From Pseudomonas chlororaphis subsp. chlororaphis (GTDB lineage Bacteria > Pseudomonadota > Gammaproteobacteria > Pseudomonadales > Pseudomonadaceae): a DNA stretch of 64,000 nt. How positions within the stretch are numbered: the first letter of the stretch is position 1; every line of letters starts with the position of its first letter. Below the pieces are notes generated by a model that had not been told where the DNA came from, did not search any database, and saw only the letters and a program-made list of their open reading frames with translations. The position numbers and the translations under genes were made by a program. This document shows, one piece after another, positions 47,530 to 56,894 of this stretch. Where the stretch lies: assembly GCF_003945765.1 (NCBI RefSeq), contig NZ_CP027712.1, forward strand, positions 682,001-746,000, read 5' to 3'.

Positions 47530-47850
47530 ACATATCCGTTTCTGCGGTAACGGCCACTTAGGGTTCCGCCCTTACGGCGGGTCACTTTTGGCAAACGCCC
47601 CAAAAGTAACCAAAAGGTCTCGCCCCTGGCGTACGGCCTTCGCTGCGCTCAGGTTCCCTCGCTCCGGCGTCCATCAGGGGGGCATCGACTCCGGTCGGCT
47701 TCGCTTCGACCTCCATACGATGTCCTCGACTGCGTCGAGGGGCGCTGCGCGCCATCCCCCTGATGAACACCTCCACTCGGCCTCCCGATGGGGCGGGTGG
47801 ATCAAGATCAAAAGCCAAAGCTGCGTCATGCGCGACCTACCGGTCGGCGC
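47530..47850. repeat. Dispersed non-coding element with several hairpins
   Basis: About 320 bp without a convincing gene, rich in inverted repeats: CCGCC-cttac-GGCGG (47566-47580), ACTTTTGG / CCAAAAGT (47584-47607) and CATCAGGGGG / CCCCCTGATG (47672-47765). I recognise the TTCCGCCCTTACGGCGG-and-CCAAAAGTAACC pattern as a sequence that recurs between Pseudomonas genes and is often misannotated as coding. Origin and function unknown. Confidence 0.55.
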
Positions 47851-47855
47851 TAACC

Positions 47856-47973
47856 CTGTAGCCGCTGCCGAGCCTGCGAGGCTGCGATCGACCGCGAAGC
47901 GGACGCAGGGTCTTGAGACCGCTGGAGGACCTTCGGTCCTATCGCAGCCTCGCGGGCTCGGCAGCGGCTACAG
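47856..47973. repeat. REPIN (class 2), copy 10, GAGCC/GGCTC variant
   Basis: CTGTAGCCGCTGCCGAGCCT and the inverted GGGCTCGGCAGCGGCTACAG. Same variant flank as copies 2 and 11. Together with the preceding element and the following leader it makes the 850-bp gap after cobJ. Confidence 0.88.
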
Positions 47974-48050
47974 GAAGCGTGGGGGCCGTCAGAGGGAAAG
48001 AATGGCAACACATTGAGGGTTGTCGCTGGTTTTTGGCGAAGCCATAGTTG

Positions 48051-48299
48051 CCCGGTCGCCGACGCATCGGCGGTCGATCTTAGCCGGTCGAAATGTGGGG
48101 CTATGAACGCTTAAGCGCCATCCATTACCATGCTGGCGCTTTTGGTTGCGCGGCATCCTTTATGGTGGCTGTGCGCGGGACACCTTTGGGTGTGCCGGGG
48201 AATGTTCATAGCTCCATCCCTGGTCGGCTAACCCTCGCACAGCTGCCTCCCATTTGTTTAGCCGCAAAGAGTGGCAGCTCTTTATGCAACTAAGGAGCT
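48051..48299 (+). ncRNA. Structured 5' leader RNA of the DUF3077-type gene (candidate regulatory RNA)
   Basis: Five perfect or near-perfect stems precede the gene. They are CGCCGA/TCGGCG (48057-48072); an enclosing 12-bp stem GGGGCTATGAAC/GTTCATAGCTCC (48097-48108 with 48204-48215); inside it AAGCGCCA/TGGCGCTT (48113-48141) and ACACC/GGTGT (48180-48193); and AGCTGCC/GGCAGCT (48241-48279). The second arm of the last stem overlaps AGCTCTTT (48276-48283), which can instead pair with the Shine-Dalgarno AAGGAGCT (48292-48299). So two exclusive folds would expose or hide the ribosome site, as in riboswitches or RNA thermometers. Ligand or trigger unknown. Confidence 0.6.
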
Positions 48300-48305
48300 A
48301 TGACC

Positions 48306-48566
48306 ATGACGGACTTCATCCCACTACAAAGCAATCTCACCCCTACCCCGGTGTTCCACCTCGACCGCAACGCACCCGCAGCCGATCTGCATGGCGGGGC
48401 GGTGCAGCGCATCAAGGCTTCGCGGGATCTGATGCACAGCCTCAATTGCCTGAGTGTCAAAGGCGTGGGCGACCAGGATCTGATTCACTTCGTCAACGCC
48501 GCCCACCTGTTGCTACAAGACGGCTGCGACGCGCTGGATGCCTTGCAGTGGCAACTGCAGGCGTAA
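48306..48566 (+). CDS. Small DUF3077-type protein of pseudomonads
   Basis: 86 residues, no signal or membrane segment. The N-terminal TPTPVFHLDRNAPAADLHGG resembles DUF3077 proteins (PVFxV block); a helical remainder includes LMHSLNCLSVKGVGDQDLIH. The ATG at 48306 is chosen because AAGGAG is 8 bp upstream; the in-frame ATG at 48300 would leave only 2 bp. Function unknown. Preceded by the long structured leader, so expression is probably controlled at translation. Confidence 0.82.
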   Translation: MTDFIPLQSNLTPTPVFHLDRNAPAADLHGGAVQRIKASRDLMHSLNCLSVKGVGDQDLIHFVNAAHLLLQDGCDALDALQWQLQA

Positions 48567-48590
48567 AAAATCCCACCCCGGAAAAAGCCC

Positions 48591-48614
48591 AGGCTCACTG
48601 CCCCCAGTGAGCCT
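48591..48614. terminator. Intrinsic hairpin between the DUF3077-type gene and marC
   Basis: Perfect 10-base arms AGGCTCACTG and CAGTGAGCCT with a CCCC loop. It lies between convergent genes and is followed on the plus strand by GCTTGTTCTT, only a weak U tract. Confidence 0.65.
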
Positions 48615-48655
48615 GCTTGTTCTTGCCGCTTGCCGCTTGAAGCTTGCAGCTGCCT

Positions 48656-49249
48656 CTACCCCAGATACCCCTTGACCCCGGTAAAGATGATCTGCGCCGC
48701 CAGGGCGCAGACGAACAGGCCCATCAGTCGGCTGACGATCTGCAAGCCTTGCTCGCCCAGGATGCGTTCGATGCGGTTGGACAGGTAGAGCACCACGCCG
48801 ACCGTGAAGCTGGCCAAGGCGATGCTGAGGATCGCGGTGAGTTTGTCGTCCCAGTGCGGCTGGCCGACGCCCATCACCAGCAGGGCGCCGATGGTGCCGG
48901 GGCCGACGGTCAGGGGGATGGTCAGCGGCACTATGGTCACGTCCTGCTGCACGTTGTCGGTCTGGATCGCCGACTTGCCCTGGGCCATGCCCAGGGCCGA
49001 GATGAACAGCACGCTGCCGGCGCCGATGCGGAAGGCGTCCACGGTGATGCCGAACACATTGAAGATCACCCGTCCGAACAGATACAGCAGCACGCTGGAG
49101 GCCAGGGTCGCCAGGGCGACGTTCCACGCCAGGCGCCGACGCTCCTTGCTGGAGTAGCCGCGGGTCAGGCTGATGAAGCAGGACAGGACGAAGAAGGGGC
49201 TGTAGAGCACCAGCATCTTCAGGTACACGCTGAACAGCACATGGAGCAT
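48656..49249 (-). CDS. MarC family membrane protein
   Basis: 197 residues with six membrane helices. Conserved MarC features are SPFFVLSCFISLTRGYSSKER at the start and TIVPLTIPLTVGPGTIGALLV in the middle. Despite the name, the family is not clearly linked to antibiotic resistance; its function is unknown. It lies 62 bp downstream of retS on the same strand. Confidence 0.92.
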   Translation of the reverse strand: MLHVLFSVYLKMLVLYSPFFVLSCFISLTRGYSSKERRRLAWNVALATLASSVLLYLFGRVIFNVFGITVDAFRIGAGSVLFISALGMAQGKSAIQTDNVQQDVTIVPLTIPLTVGPGTIGALLVMGVGQPHWDDKLTAILSIALASFTVGVVLYLSNRIERILGEQGLQIVSRLMGLFVCALAAQIIFTGVKGYLG

Positions 49250-49311
49250 GGCGCAAACTCACAGCGAAGGAGGGCGAGCGGAGTTTAACAGGCGTTTGCC
49301 GGACTGTCGGC

Positions 49312-52095
49312 TCAGGACGGTTGCGCCGTGGTGCGGTCCTGCAGGTCGCGCTGCGCCACCCAGTGTTCGATCAGTTCGCGCAGTTGCGACAGTTCCACCG
49401 GCTTGGCCATGTGCCCATCCATGCCGGCCTGCCGCGCGCGCTCCTTGTGCTCGGTGAGGATGTGCGCGGTCAGCGCCACCACCGGCGTGCGCACGCGCTG
49501 GTTGCCGACTTCCCAGGCCCGCAGTTGCTGGGTGGCGGAGAAACCGTCGAGGATCGGCATTTCGCAGTCCATCAGCACCAGGTCGTAGCGCTGGGCCTTC
49601 ATCGCTTGCAAGGCTTCTTCGCCGTTGCTCGCGGTATCGGGCTGCAGGTTGAGCTTGCCGAGCATGCCGCGAATCACCTTGGTGGAGATGCTGTTGTCCT
49701 CGGCGACCAGGATGCGGAAGTCGCTCGGCACCTTGACCGGCACCGCAACCCCGCTCAGCGAATGGGGCTGATGGGGGACCAGTTGGCCCTTGTTGCGCTG
49801 GGTCAGCTCGTCGGCCAGGGTGGTCTTGAGGGTGTAGCCGGCCACCGGTTTGGCGAGGATGCGCTTGACCCCGGCGTTGCGCGCGATGACCTTGCTCGGC
49901 GCGTTGCTGATGCCGGTGAGCATGATCAGCAGGATGTCGTGGTTCAGGCTCGGGTCTTCCTTGATCTTGGCCGCCAGTTGCATGCCGGTCATGCCGGGCA
50001 TGTTCTGGTCGAGCAGCACCACATCGAAGTAGTCGCGCAGGTGCGCCTTGGTGCGCAGCAGGGCCAGGGCTTCCTTGCCCGAAGGCACGGCGCTGACGTT
50101 CAGGCCCCAGGCGCTGCATTGCTGCACCAGGACCTTGCGGCAGGTGTCGTTGTCGTCCACCACCAGCACCCGGGCGCCTTGCAGCGGGCCATCCAGGTCG
50201 GACGTCGGGTGCTCCAGGCGCTCAGGGTCCAGCGGCAGGGTCAGCCACAGGGTGCTGCCCTGGTTGGCGCTGGTCTTGACCCCGAACTCGCCATGCATCA
50301 GCAGGATCAGCTGACGGGCGATGACCAGGCCGAGATTGCCGCCCAGGCGGGTGCTGGCGAGGAAGTTCTTGCTGTGCAGTTCCGAATGCAGCAGGGCATC
50401 GCGTTCTTCGGCTTCCATCGGCTGGCCGCTGTCCTGCACGGCAATGCGCAGGCGCGGTTTGCTGGTGCGCTCGTCCAGCGCGACCACCACCAGGACCTCG
50501 CCTTCGTCGGTCTTCTTCAGGGCGTTTTCCAACAGGCTGAGCATGGCCTGGCGCAAGCGCGTCGGGTCGCCGCTGATCACGCGTGGCACCTGCGGCTGGA
50601 TGAAGCTGATCAGCTCGACGTTCTGCTGCTCGGCCTTGGCGCGGAAAATACTCAGGCAGTCTTCGATCAGTGCATTGAGGTCGAACTGCACGTCGTCCAG
50701 CTCGATCTGCCCGGACTCGAGCTTGGAGATGTCGAGGATCTCGTTGATCAGGGTCAGCAGCTCGTTGCCGGCACTGTGGATGGTCTGCACGTAGTCGCGT
50801 TGCTTGACCGACAGTGGCGTGCCCAGCAGCAGCTCGGTCATGCCCAGCACGCCGTTCATCGGTGTGCGGATCTCGTGGCTGATCTTGGCCAGGAACTCGG
50901 CCTTGGCATTGACCTCGGCGTTGCTGGCGGCGAGGTCGCGGCTGACGCTGAACTCGTTCTCGGTGATGCTGCGCTGGCGCTCGCCCAGGGCGATGCTCAT
51001 CGCCCACCCGCTCAGGCACATGGTTACCAGCAAGGTAATGATCAGGCCCTGGGGCGCGACCATGGTCAGCCCCAGCAGCGCCGGCAGCACGATCAGCGCG
51101 CCGATGTTGAAGATGCCCATGCCGGCCACGAAGTAGCGCGCCGGGCGGTAACCTTTGTGCCAGTGATAACCGGCGATGAACAGCATGCTCAGGCCGACCA
51201 GGGCCACCAGGCCGTAGGTGATGAGGTTCAGCGGGAGTGAATCGACGAACAGCAGCAACAGGCTGCACAGACCGACCATCAGGATGTCGACCAGCAGCAG
51301 CTTGTTCAGTGGGTGCGGGCCCAGCGGGGCAAAAAAGCGATAGACGAACATCAGCCCGCAAGGGGTAGTCAGCAACAGCGCCAGGTAGGCGCCAGGGGTC
51401 TGTATCGCGTGCCAGTCCGGCAGCCAGGGGCCGAACAGGTTGAGCATCAGCGCCAGGCTGAGCATCACCAGGGCTTCGCAGGACGCCAGCCACAGGCTGC
51501 TGCGCGAACGGGTGTAGGCGTAGCGCACCAGGTTGTGCAGCATCAGCATGCCCATGCAGCCGAACAGCAGGCCGTACAGCACGCTCTGGCCTTGATTGGC
51601 TGCGGTCATGACCGCCGGTTGCAGGGTGATGTAAGGGCGCAACTGATGGTCGGAGACCAGGCGCAGGTAGACATCGAGGGTCTTCTGGTTCTGCGGCAGC
51701 GGCAGCATGAAGTCGCTGCTGGGCAAAGGCCGTTCGGCCTGGGGCTGCTGGGTGCCGGAGGTCAGTTGCTCAACCAGGTTGTCGCCGTCCAGCACATACA
51801 TGTCCAGGCGTGACAGGTCGGGCGCGAAGATCCGCAGCAGTTGTTCGTGCTTGCCCGGTTGCAGTTTGAAACGCAGCCATAACGCGCCTCCGGGTTCGGC
51901 GGCGGTGATGCGTTCCAGTTCGATCGGGCTGAATTGATTGGTGTAGCGCGGGGAGCGGATATCGCTCAGTTGCAGGTCGGCCTGTTCATCGAGCAAAACG
52001 GCCCAGTTACTGCCTTGTGCGGCCTGGGCCGGGATCAAGCAGAGCAGGGTCAGCAGAGTGACGGTGAAACCTATGGCAGTCCTGAGCCAGCGCAC
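49312..52095 (-). CDS. retS: Hybrid sensor kinase RetS
   Basis: 927 residues. Signal peptide (about 1-26), periplasmic 7TMR-DISMED2 domain (about 30-165), seven membrane helices (about 175-375), HisKA with AEFLAKISHEIRTPMNGVLG, an HATPase domain with a degenerate G2 box (RLGGNLGLVIARQL), then two receiver domains (about 650-770, VVLLDQNMPGM; about 800-915, DLVLMDCEMPILDG). RetS blocks the GacS kinase and thereby keeps RsmY/RsmZ low, favouring motile, acute-type behaviour. Its place beside purD matches P. aeruginosa. Confidence 0.95.
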   Translation of the reverse strand: MRWLRTAIGFTVTLLTLLCLIPAQAAQGSNWAVLLDEQADLQLSDIRSPRYTNQFSPIELERITAAEPGGALWLRFKLQPGKHEQLLRIFAPDLSRLDMYVLDGDNLVEQLTSGTQQPQAERPLPSSDFMLPLPQNQKTLDVYLRLVSDHQLRPYITLQPAVMTAANQGQSVLYGLLFGCMGMLMLHNLVRYAYTRSRSSLWLASCEALVMLSLALMLNLFGPWLPDWHAIQTPGAYLALLLTTPCGLMFVYRFFAPLGPHPLNKLLLVDILMVGLCSLLLLFVDSLPLNLITYGLVALVGLSMLFIAGYHWHKGYRPARYFVAGMGIFNIGALIVLPALLGLTMVAPQGLIITLLVTMCLSGWAMSIALGERQRSITENEFSVSRDLAASNAEVNAKAEFLAKISHEIRTPMNGVLGMTELLLGTPLSVKQRDYVQTIHSAGNELLTLINEILDISKLESGQIELDDVQFDLNALIEDCLSIFRAKAEQQNVELISFIQPQVPRVISGDPTRLRQAMLSLLENALKKTDEGEVLVVVALDERTSKPRLRIAVQDSGQPMEAEERDALLHSELHSKNFLASTRLGGNLGLVIARQLILLMHGEFGVKTSANQGSTLWLTLPLDPERLEHPTSDLDGPLQGARVLVVDDNDTCRKVLVQQCSAWGLNVSAVPSGKEALALLRTKAHLRDYFDVVLLDQNMPGMTGMQLAAKIKEDPSLNHDILLIMLTGISNAPSKVIARNAGVKRILAKPVAGYTLKTTLADELTQRNKGQLVPHQPHSLSGVAVPVKVPSDFRILVAEDNSISTKVIRGMLGKLNLQPDTASNGEEALQAMKAQRYDLVLMDCEMPILDGFSATQQLRAWEVGNQRVRTPVVALTAHILTEHKERARQAGMDGHMAKPVELSQLRELIEHWVAQRDLQDRTTAQPS

Positions 52096-52151
52096 GGCGA
52101 AATCCCTTCGTAGGTTGATGCCAGATTATAACTATGCGCGGCGCTGGAGCC

Positions 52152-52182
52152 GTCCGGCAAGGGCCTGGGGCCCCTGCCGGAC
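52152..52182 (-). terminator. Hairpin after purD
   Basis: Arms GTCCGGCAAGGGCC and GGCCCCTGCCGGAC make a very stable stem between the purD stop and the retS start. No strong U tract follows, so it may be an attenuating or protective stem. Confidence 0.6.
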
Positions 52183-52194
52183 AGGAAGACAGGA

Positions 52195-53490
52195 TTACTC
52201 CTGACTTTCGCCACGCTCGCGGGCAATGGCCCGGTAACCGATGTCTTTGCGGTAGAAGCAGCCTTGCCAATCGATCTTAGCTGCCAGTTGGTAGGCCTGC
52301 TGCTGCGCGGCACCCACGCTTTCGCCCAGGGCGGTGGCGCAGAGCACGCGGCCGCCGGAGGTTACCACCTGACCGTCCTTGAGCGCGGTGCCGGCGTGGA
52401 AGACTTTGCCTTCCAGTTTGGCGGCCGCGTCCAGGCCTTCGATCACCGCGCCTTTGGCGTAGTCACCAGGATAGCCGCCGGCGGCCAGGACGATGCCCAG
52501 GCTCGGACGTGGATCCCATTGCGCTTCGACCTTGTCCAGCGCCTGGGCCAGGGCGGCCTCGACCAGCAGCACCAGGCTCGATTGCAGGCGCAGCATCACC
52601 GGTTGGGTTTCCGGATCGCCGAAGCGGCAGTTGAACTCGATGACTTTCGGGTTGCCGGCCTTGTCGATCATCAGGCCGGCGTACAGGAAACCGGTGTAGA
52701 CGTTGCCTTCGTCGGCCATGCCGCGCACGGTCGGCCAGATCACCTGGTCCATCACGCGCTGGTGCACGTCGGCGGTGACCACCGGGGCAGGGGAGTAGGC
52801 CCCCATGCCGCCGGTGTTCGGGCCGCTGTCGCCGTCGCCGACGCGTTTGTGGTCCTGGCTGGTGGCCATGGGCAGCACGTTCTTGCCGTCGACCATGACG
52901 ATGAAGCTGGCTTCCTCGCCGTCGAGGAACTCTTCGATCACCACGCGCGAACCGGCGTCGCCGAAGGCATTGCCGGCCAGCATGTCGCGCACGGCGTCTT
53001 CGGCCTCGCTCAGGGTCATGGCGACGATCACGCCTTTACCGGCGGCCAGGCCGTCGGCCTTGATCACGATCGGCGCGCCTTTTTCCCGCAGATAGGCCAG
53101 GGCCGGCTCGATCTCGGTGAAGTTCTGGTAGTCGGCGGTCGGGATCTTGTGGCGCGCCAGGAAATCCTTGGTGAAGGCTTTCGAGCCTTCCAGCTGGGCC
53201 GCGCCAGCGGTCGGACCGAAGCAATCCAGGCCACGGGAGCGGAACAGGTCGACCACACCAGCCACCAGCGGTACTTCCGGACCGACGATGGTCAGGGACA
53301 CGTTCTTCTCGGCAAAGTCGGCCAGCTGCTCGAGGGCCAATACGTCGATGGCCACGTTCTCGCACTTGGCTTCGATGGCGGTGCCGGCGTTGCCCGGGGC
53401 AACGAAGACTTTCTCGACCCGTGGGTCTTGAGCGACTTTCCAGGCCAGGGCGTGTTCACGACCGCCGCTACCAATGATCAGTACATTCAT
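52195..53490 (-). CDS. purD: Phosphoribosylamine-glycine ligase PurD
   Basis: 431 residues; ATP-grasp enzyme making GAR in purine synthesis. It starts MNVLIIGSGGREHALAWK. Other blocks are GPEVPLVAGVVDLFRSRGL, IVIKADGLAAGKGVIVA and EFNCRFGDPETQ. The ATG at 53490 is the conserved start. Downstream of purH across a palindromic element. Confidence 0.97.
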   Translation of the reverse strand: MNVLIIGSGGREHALAWKVAQDPRVEKVFVAPGNAGTAIEAKCENVAIDVLALEQLADFAEKNVSLTIVGPEVPLVAGVVDLFRSRGLDCFGPTAGAAQLEGSKAFTKDFLARHKIPTADYQNFTEIEPALAYLREKGAPIVIKADGLAAGKGVIVAMTLSEAEDAVRDMLAGNAFGDAGSRVVIEEFLDGEEASFIVMVDGKNVLPMATSQDHKRVGDGDSGPNTGGMGAYSPAPVVTADVHQRVMDQVIWPTVRGMADEGNVYTGFLYAGLMIDKAGNPKVIEFNCRFGDPETQPVMLRLQSSLVLLVEAALAQALDKVEAQWDPRPSLGIVLAAGGYPGDYAKGAVIEGLDAAAKLEGKVFHAGTALKDGQVVTSGGRVLCATALGESVGAAQQQAYQLAAKIDWQGCFYRKDIGYRAIARERGESQE

Positions 53491-53555
53491 TTCAAAAACC
53501 TCGGATGACGCAAATTCTGTTAGGAGCCTAAAGCTCTTCACGCTTCAGGAGGTCG

Positions 53556-53675
53556 CAATGAAGTAGGTAGATGCAAGGCGCAGTCGCTTGCGATGAGCGG
53601 AGTTGCCTTCTGGCAATGAGCATCATCGCAAGCGGCTGCAACGCAGCAGATGCCTGCTTCAGTGCGGCCGCTGCC
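53556..53675. mobile_element. 120-bp palindromic element between purH and purD
   Basis: Outer arms TGAAGTAGGTAGATGC and (reverse read) TGAAGCAGGCATCTGC match imperfectly; inner arms TCGCTTGCGATGA / TCATCGCAAGCG match almost perfectly, and GAGCGGAGTTGCC / GGCAATGAGC make a further pair. No coding capacity. It resembles MITE-like or large REP-type elements of pseudomonads and sits inside the purH-purD operon. Confidence 0.65.
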
Positions 53676-53678
53676 GTA

Positions 53679-55286
53679 TTAGTGGCGGAAGTGGCGCATT
53701 CCGGTGAATACCATTGCGATTCCGGCTTCGTCGGCGGCGGCGATCACTTCGTTGTCGCGCATCGAGCCGCCTGGCTGGATCACTGCGGTGATGCCGACCT
53801 TGGCCGCGTTGTCGATGCCGTCGCGGAACGGGAAGAACGCATCGGACGCCATGACTGCGCCCTGCACTTGCAGGCCGGCGTGTTCAGCCTTGATCGCGGC
53901 GATACGGGCGGAGTTCACGCGGCTCATCTGGCCGGCGCCGACGCCGATGGTCTGACGGTTCTTGGCGTAGACGATGGCGTTGGATTTGACGAACTTGGCC
54001 ACTTTCCAGGCGAAGATCAGGTCGTGGATTTCCTGTTCGGTCGGGGCGCGCTTGGTCACCACTTTCAGGTCGTCGGCGCCGATCATGCCGATATCGCGGC
54101 TCTGCACCAGCAGGCCACCGTTGACGCGCTTGTAGTCCCAGGCCGGAACGCGGTCCGCCGACCACTCGCCGCAGGCCAGCAGGCGCACGTTGGCTTTGGC
54201 TGCCACCACGGCGCGAGCTTCTTCGCTGACGCTTGGGGCAATGATCACTTCAACGAACTGACGCTCGACGATGGCCTTGGCGGTCTCGGCGTCCAGTTCG
54301 CGGTTGAAGGCGATGATGCCGCCGAAGGCCGATTCGGTGTCGGTGGCGTAGGCCAGTTCGTAGGCCTGGCGGATACCGCCTTCGGCGTCCGGGCTCACGG
54401 CCACGCCGCACGGGTTGGCGTGCTTGACGATCACACAGGCGGGCTTGACGAAGCTCTTCACGCATTCCAGCGCGGCGTCGGTGTCGGCCACGTTGTTGTA
54501 CGACAGTTCCTTGCCTTGCAGCTGGGTGGCGGTGGCGATGCCGACTTCGGCAGGCTTGGCTTCCACGTAGAACGCCGCGCTCTGGTGCGGGTTCTCGCCG
54601 TAGCGCATTTCCTGGGCCTTGATGAACTGGCTGTTGAAGGTGCGCGGGAATTCGCTGCGGCCTTCGGTGGTCAGGGTTTCGGCTGCCTGGTTCACGGTGC
54701 CCATGTAGTTGGCGATCATGCCGTCATAGGCCGCGGTGTGTTCGAAGGCCTTGAGCATCAGGTCGAAACGCTGGGCGTAGGTCAGGCCGCCGGCCTTGAG
54801 GCTTTCCAGCACCTGGCCGTAGTCGCTGGCGTTGACCACGATGGCCACGTCTTTGTGGTTCTTGGCCGCCGAGCGGACCATGGTCGGGCCGCCGATGTCG
54901 ATGTTCTCGATGGCGGTCGGCAGGTCACAGCCCGGCTTGGAGATGGTGGCTTCGAACGGGTAGAGGTTGACCGCTACCAGGTCGATCGGCTTGATGCCGT
55001 GCTCGTTCATGATGGCGTCGTCGATACCGCGACGACCGAGGATACCGCCGTGGATTTTCGGGTGCAGGGTCTTCACCCGGCCGTCCATCATTTCCGCGAA
55101 ACCGGTGTAATCCGCGACTTCCACTGCGGCCACGCCGTTGTCCTGCAGCAGTTTGAAGGTCCCGCCGGTGGAGAGGATCTCCACGCCCAGGGCTTCCAGC
55201 TCCTTGGCGAATTCGAGGATCCCGGTCTTGTCGGAAACACTGATCAAGGCGCGGCGGATCGGCAGGCGGGTAGTCTGGTCGGTCAT
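53679..55286 (-). CDS. purH: Bifunctional AICAR transformylase/IMP cyclohydrolase PurH
   Basis: 535 residues. IMP cyclohydrolase half (about 1-200) with [18 protein letters not shown] and [14 protein letters not shown]; transformylase half (about 205-535) with [18 protein letters not shown] and the [10 protein letters not shown] active site. It catalyses the last two steps to IMP. The ATG at 55286 ([14 protein letters not shown]) is chosen. Located after fis and a terminator, so it probably has its own promoter. Confidence 0.97.
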   Translation of the reverse strand: MTDQTTRLPIRRALISVSDKTGILEFAKELEALGVEILSTGGTFKLLQDNGVAAVEVADYTGFAEMMDGRVKTLHPKIHGGILGRRGIDDAIMNEHGIKPIDLVAVNLYPFEATISKPGCDLPTAIENIDIGGPTMVRSAAKNHKDVAIVVNASDYGQVLESLKAGGLTYAQRFDLMLKAFEHTAAYDGMIANYMGTVNQAAETLTTEGRSEFPRTFNSQFIKAQEMRYGENPHQSAAFYVEAKPAEVGIATATQLQGKELSYNNVADTDAALECVKSFVKPACVIVKHANPCGVAVSPDAEGGIRQAYELAYATDTESAFGGIIAFNRELDAETAKAIVERQFVEVIIAPSVSEEARAVVAAKANVRLLACGEWSADRVPAWDYKRVNGGLLVQSRDIGMIGADDLKVVTKRAPTEQEIHDLIFAWKVAKFVKSNAIVYAKNRQTIGVGAGQMSRVNSARIAAIKAEHAGLQVQGAVMASDAFFPFRDGIDNAAKVGITAVIQPGGSMRDNEVIAAADEAGIAMVFTGMRHFRH

Positions 55287-55315
55287 CTCAATTTCCATCA
55301 AAAGCAAAGGAGTCA

Positions 55316-55352
55316 GCAAAAAAGGCGACCGGTTTTACGCGGGCGCCTTTCT
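55316..55352 (-). terminator. Terminator after fis
   Basis: On the minus strand AAAGGCGCCC and GGTCGCCTTTTTT arms enclose about 14 bases and end in a T run. It would end dusB-fis transcription before purH. Confidence 0.75.
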
Positions 55353-55367
55353 GGTTTGATTGAATGC

Positions 55368-55688
55368 TTACAGCAAATCGTACTGCTTGAGTTTCTTGCG
55401 CAGGGTGCCGCGGTTCAGACCGAGCAGCTCGCTGGCCTTGGTCTGGTTGCCCTTGACGTAGTTCATCACGCTTTCGAGCAAAGGAGCCTCGACTTCGGAG
55501 AGCACCAGGTTGTACACGTCCGTGACGGCCGCGCCCTCAAGGTGGGCGAAATAATTGTGCAGCGCCTTCTCGACACTCCCGCGAAGGGTCTGGCCTTCTT
55601 CGCTCGGCGTATTGAGGTGCTGTTTCAAATTCACGTTGTCGCTCACGGGTGCTGTTCCACTCACTAAAGTCTCGGTCATCATCGTCAT
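55368..55688 (-). CDS. fis: DNA-binding protein Fis
   Basis: 106 residues. The C-terminal helix-turn-helix reads [27 protein letters not shown]. Fis bends DNA and tunes rRNA and growth-phase genes. The start overlaps the dusB stop by 4 bp, the standard dusB-fis arrangement. Confidence 0.96.
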   Translation of the reverse strand: MTMMTETLVSGTAPVSDNVNLKQHLNTPSEEGQTLRGSVEKALHNYFAHLEGAAVTDVYNLVLSEVEAPLLESVMNYVKGNQTKASELLGLNRGTLRKKLKQYDLL

Positions 55689-56698
55689 GCGGCCACCCCT
55701 TCTCCGTCCCCTGTCACCAGGCTCTTGTAACGCTCGGCAAAGAACTCACGAACGTTGGCGCACTGTGCTTCCGTATCTTCCAAACGATTGAAGTGGGCGC
55801 GAAACTCCCTGGCGCCCGGCAGAGTTGCGAGATACCAGCCCACATGCTTGCGAGCAATGCGTACGCCCATGACATCGCCATAGAAGGCATGCAGCGCGGC
55901 CAGATGCTCAAGCAGAATACGTTCCACCTCGAACAGTTCAGGTGCCGGCAGGGTTTGACCGGTACGCAGAAAATGTTCGATCTCACGAAAAATCCATGGC
56001 CGCCCCTGAGCGGCCCGGCCAATCAACAGTCCGTCGGCACCGGTAGCGTCGAGGACGTAGCGGGCCTTCTCGGGCGAGTCGATATCGCCGTTGGCGAAGA
56101 CCGGGATCGACACCGCCTGCTTGATCGCAGCGATGGTGTCGTACTCGGCAACGCCCGTGTACAGGTCGGCCCGGGTCCGGCCATGGACCGCCAATGCCGT
56201 GATGCCTGCCTGTTCGGCGATCTTCGCCACCGTCAGGCCGTTCTTGTTCGCCCGGTCCCAGCCGGTACGGATCTTCAGGGTGACCGGCACATCGACTGCG
56301 GCCACCACGGCCTGCAGGATCTCGTTCACCAGATCTTCATCTTTCAGTAACGCGGAGCCGGCGGCCTTGTTGCAGACCTTCTTCGCCGGGCAACCCATGT
56401 TGATATCAATAATCTGTGCGCCCAACTCGACGTTGGCGCGGGCGGCATCCGCCAGCATCTGTGCATCGCCACCGGCAATCTGTACCGAGCGCGGCTCGGG
56501 ATCGCCCTCGTGGATCATGCGCAGGCGCGATTTGCGACTGTTCCACAAACTCATGTCGCTGGTGACCATTTCCGAGACTACAAGGCCTGCACCCAGCCGC
56601 TTGCAAAGCTGACGAAAGGGCTGGTCGGTGACGCCCGCCATGGGGGCGAGAATCAAGCCGTTGTGCAATGTATATGGGCCGATGCGTACCGCCGACAT
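55685..56698 (-). CDS. dusB: tRNA-dihydrouridine synthase DusB
   Basis: 337 residues, FMN enzyme of the Dus family. It starts [25 protein letters not shown], and the catalytic Cys is in [13 protein letters not shown]. Other blocks are [21 protein letters not shown] and [15 protein letters not shown]. Reduces a specific uridine in tRNA D-loops. First gene of dusB-fis. Confidence 0.96.
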   Translation of the reverse strand: MSAVRIGPYTLHNGLILAPMAGVTDQPFRQLCKRLGAGLVVSEMVTSDMSLWNSRKSRLRMIHEGDPEPRSVQIAGGDAQMLADAARANVELGAQIIDINMGCPAKKVCNKAAGSALLKDEDLVNEILQAVVAAVDVPVTLKIRTGWDRANKNGLTVAKIAEQAGITALAVHGRTRADLYTGVAEYDTIAAIKQAVSIPVFANGDIDSPEKARYVLDATGADGLLIGRAAQGRPWIFREIEHFLRTGQTLPAPELFEVERILLEHLAALHAFYGDVMGVRIARKHVGWYLATLPGAREFRAHFNRLEDTEAQCANVREFFAERYKSLVTGDGEGVAA

Positions 56699-56894
56699 AG
56701 GACTTCCCTGTTGTGGGGCCGGATCATGAGAGTTCGAAAAAGGGTTGGCATGATACCCGCTCTCGATGACTGGATAAAGGCTGAATTGGATAAAATCTGA
56801 ACAGTTATTCTGTTATTGCCAACGGTTTGGTCCGCTGGGCAGCAGTCAGAAAACCGCCGTCAATCCCGGGCGGCCTTTGCTCGGATGGCGCGCC

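Noticed and set aside
47483..48016. 177-codon plus-strand frame after cobJ
   Set aside because: It crosses hairpin-rich repeat DNA and a REPIN, and resembles repeat-derived spurious proteins.
53571..55667. 698-codon open frame antisense to purH
   Set aside because: PurH is complete on the minus strand; the antisense frame spans a terminator and a palindromic element, which is unlikely for a real gene.
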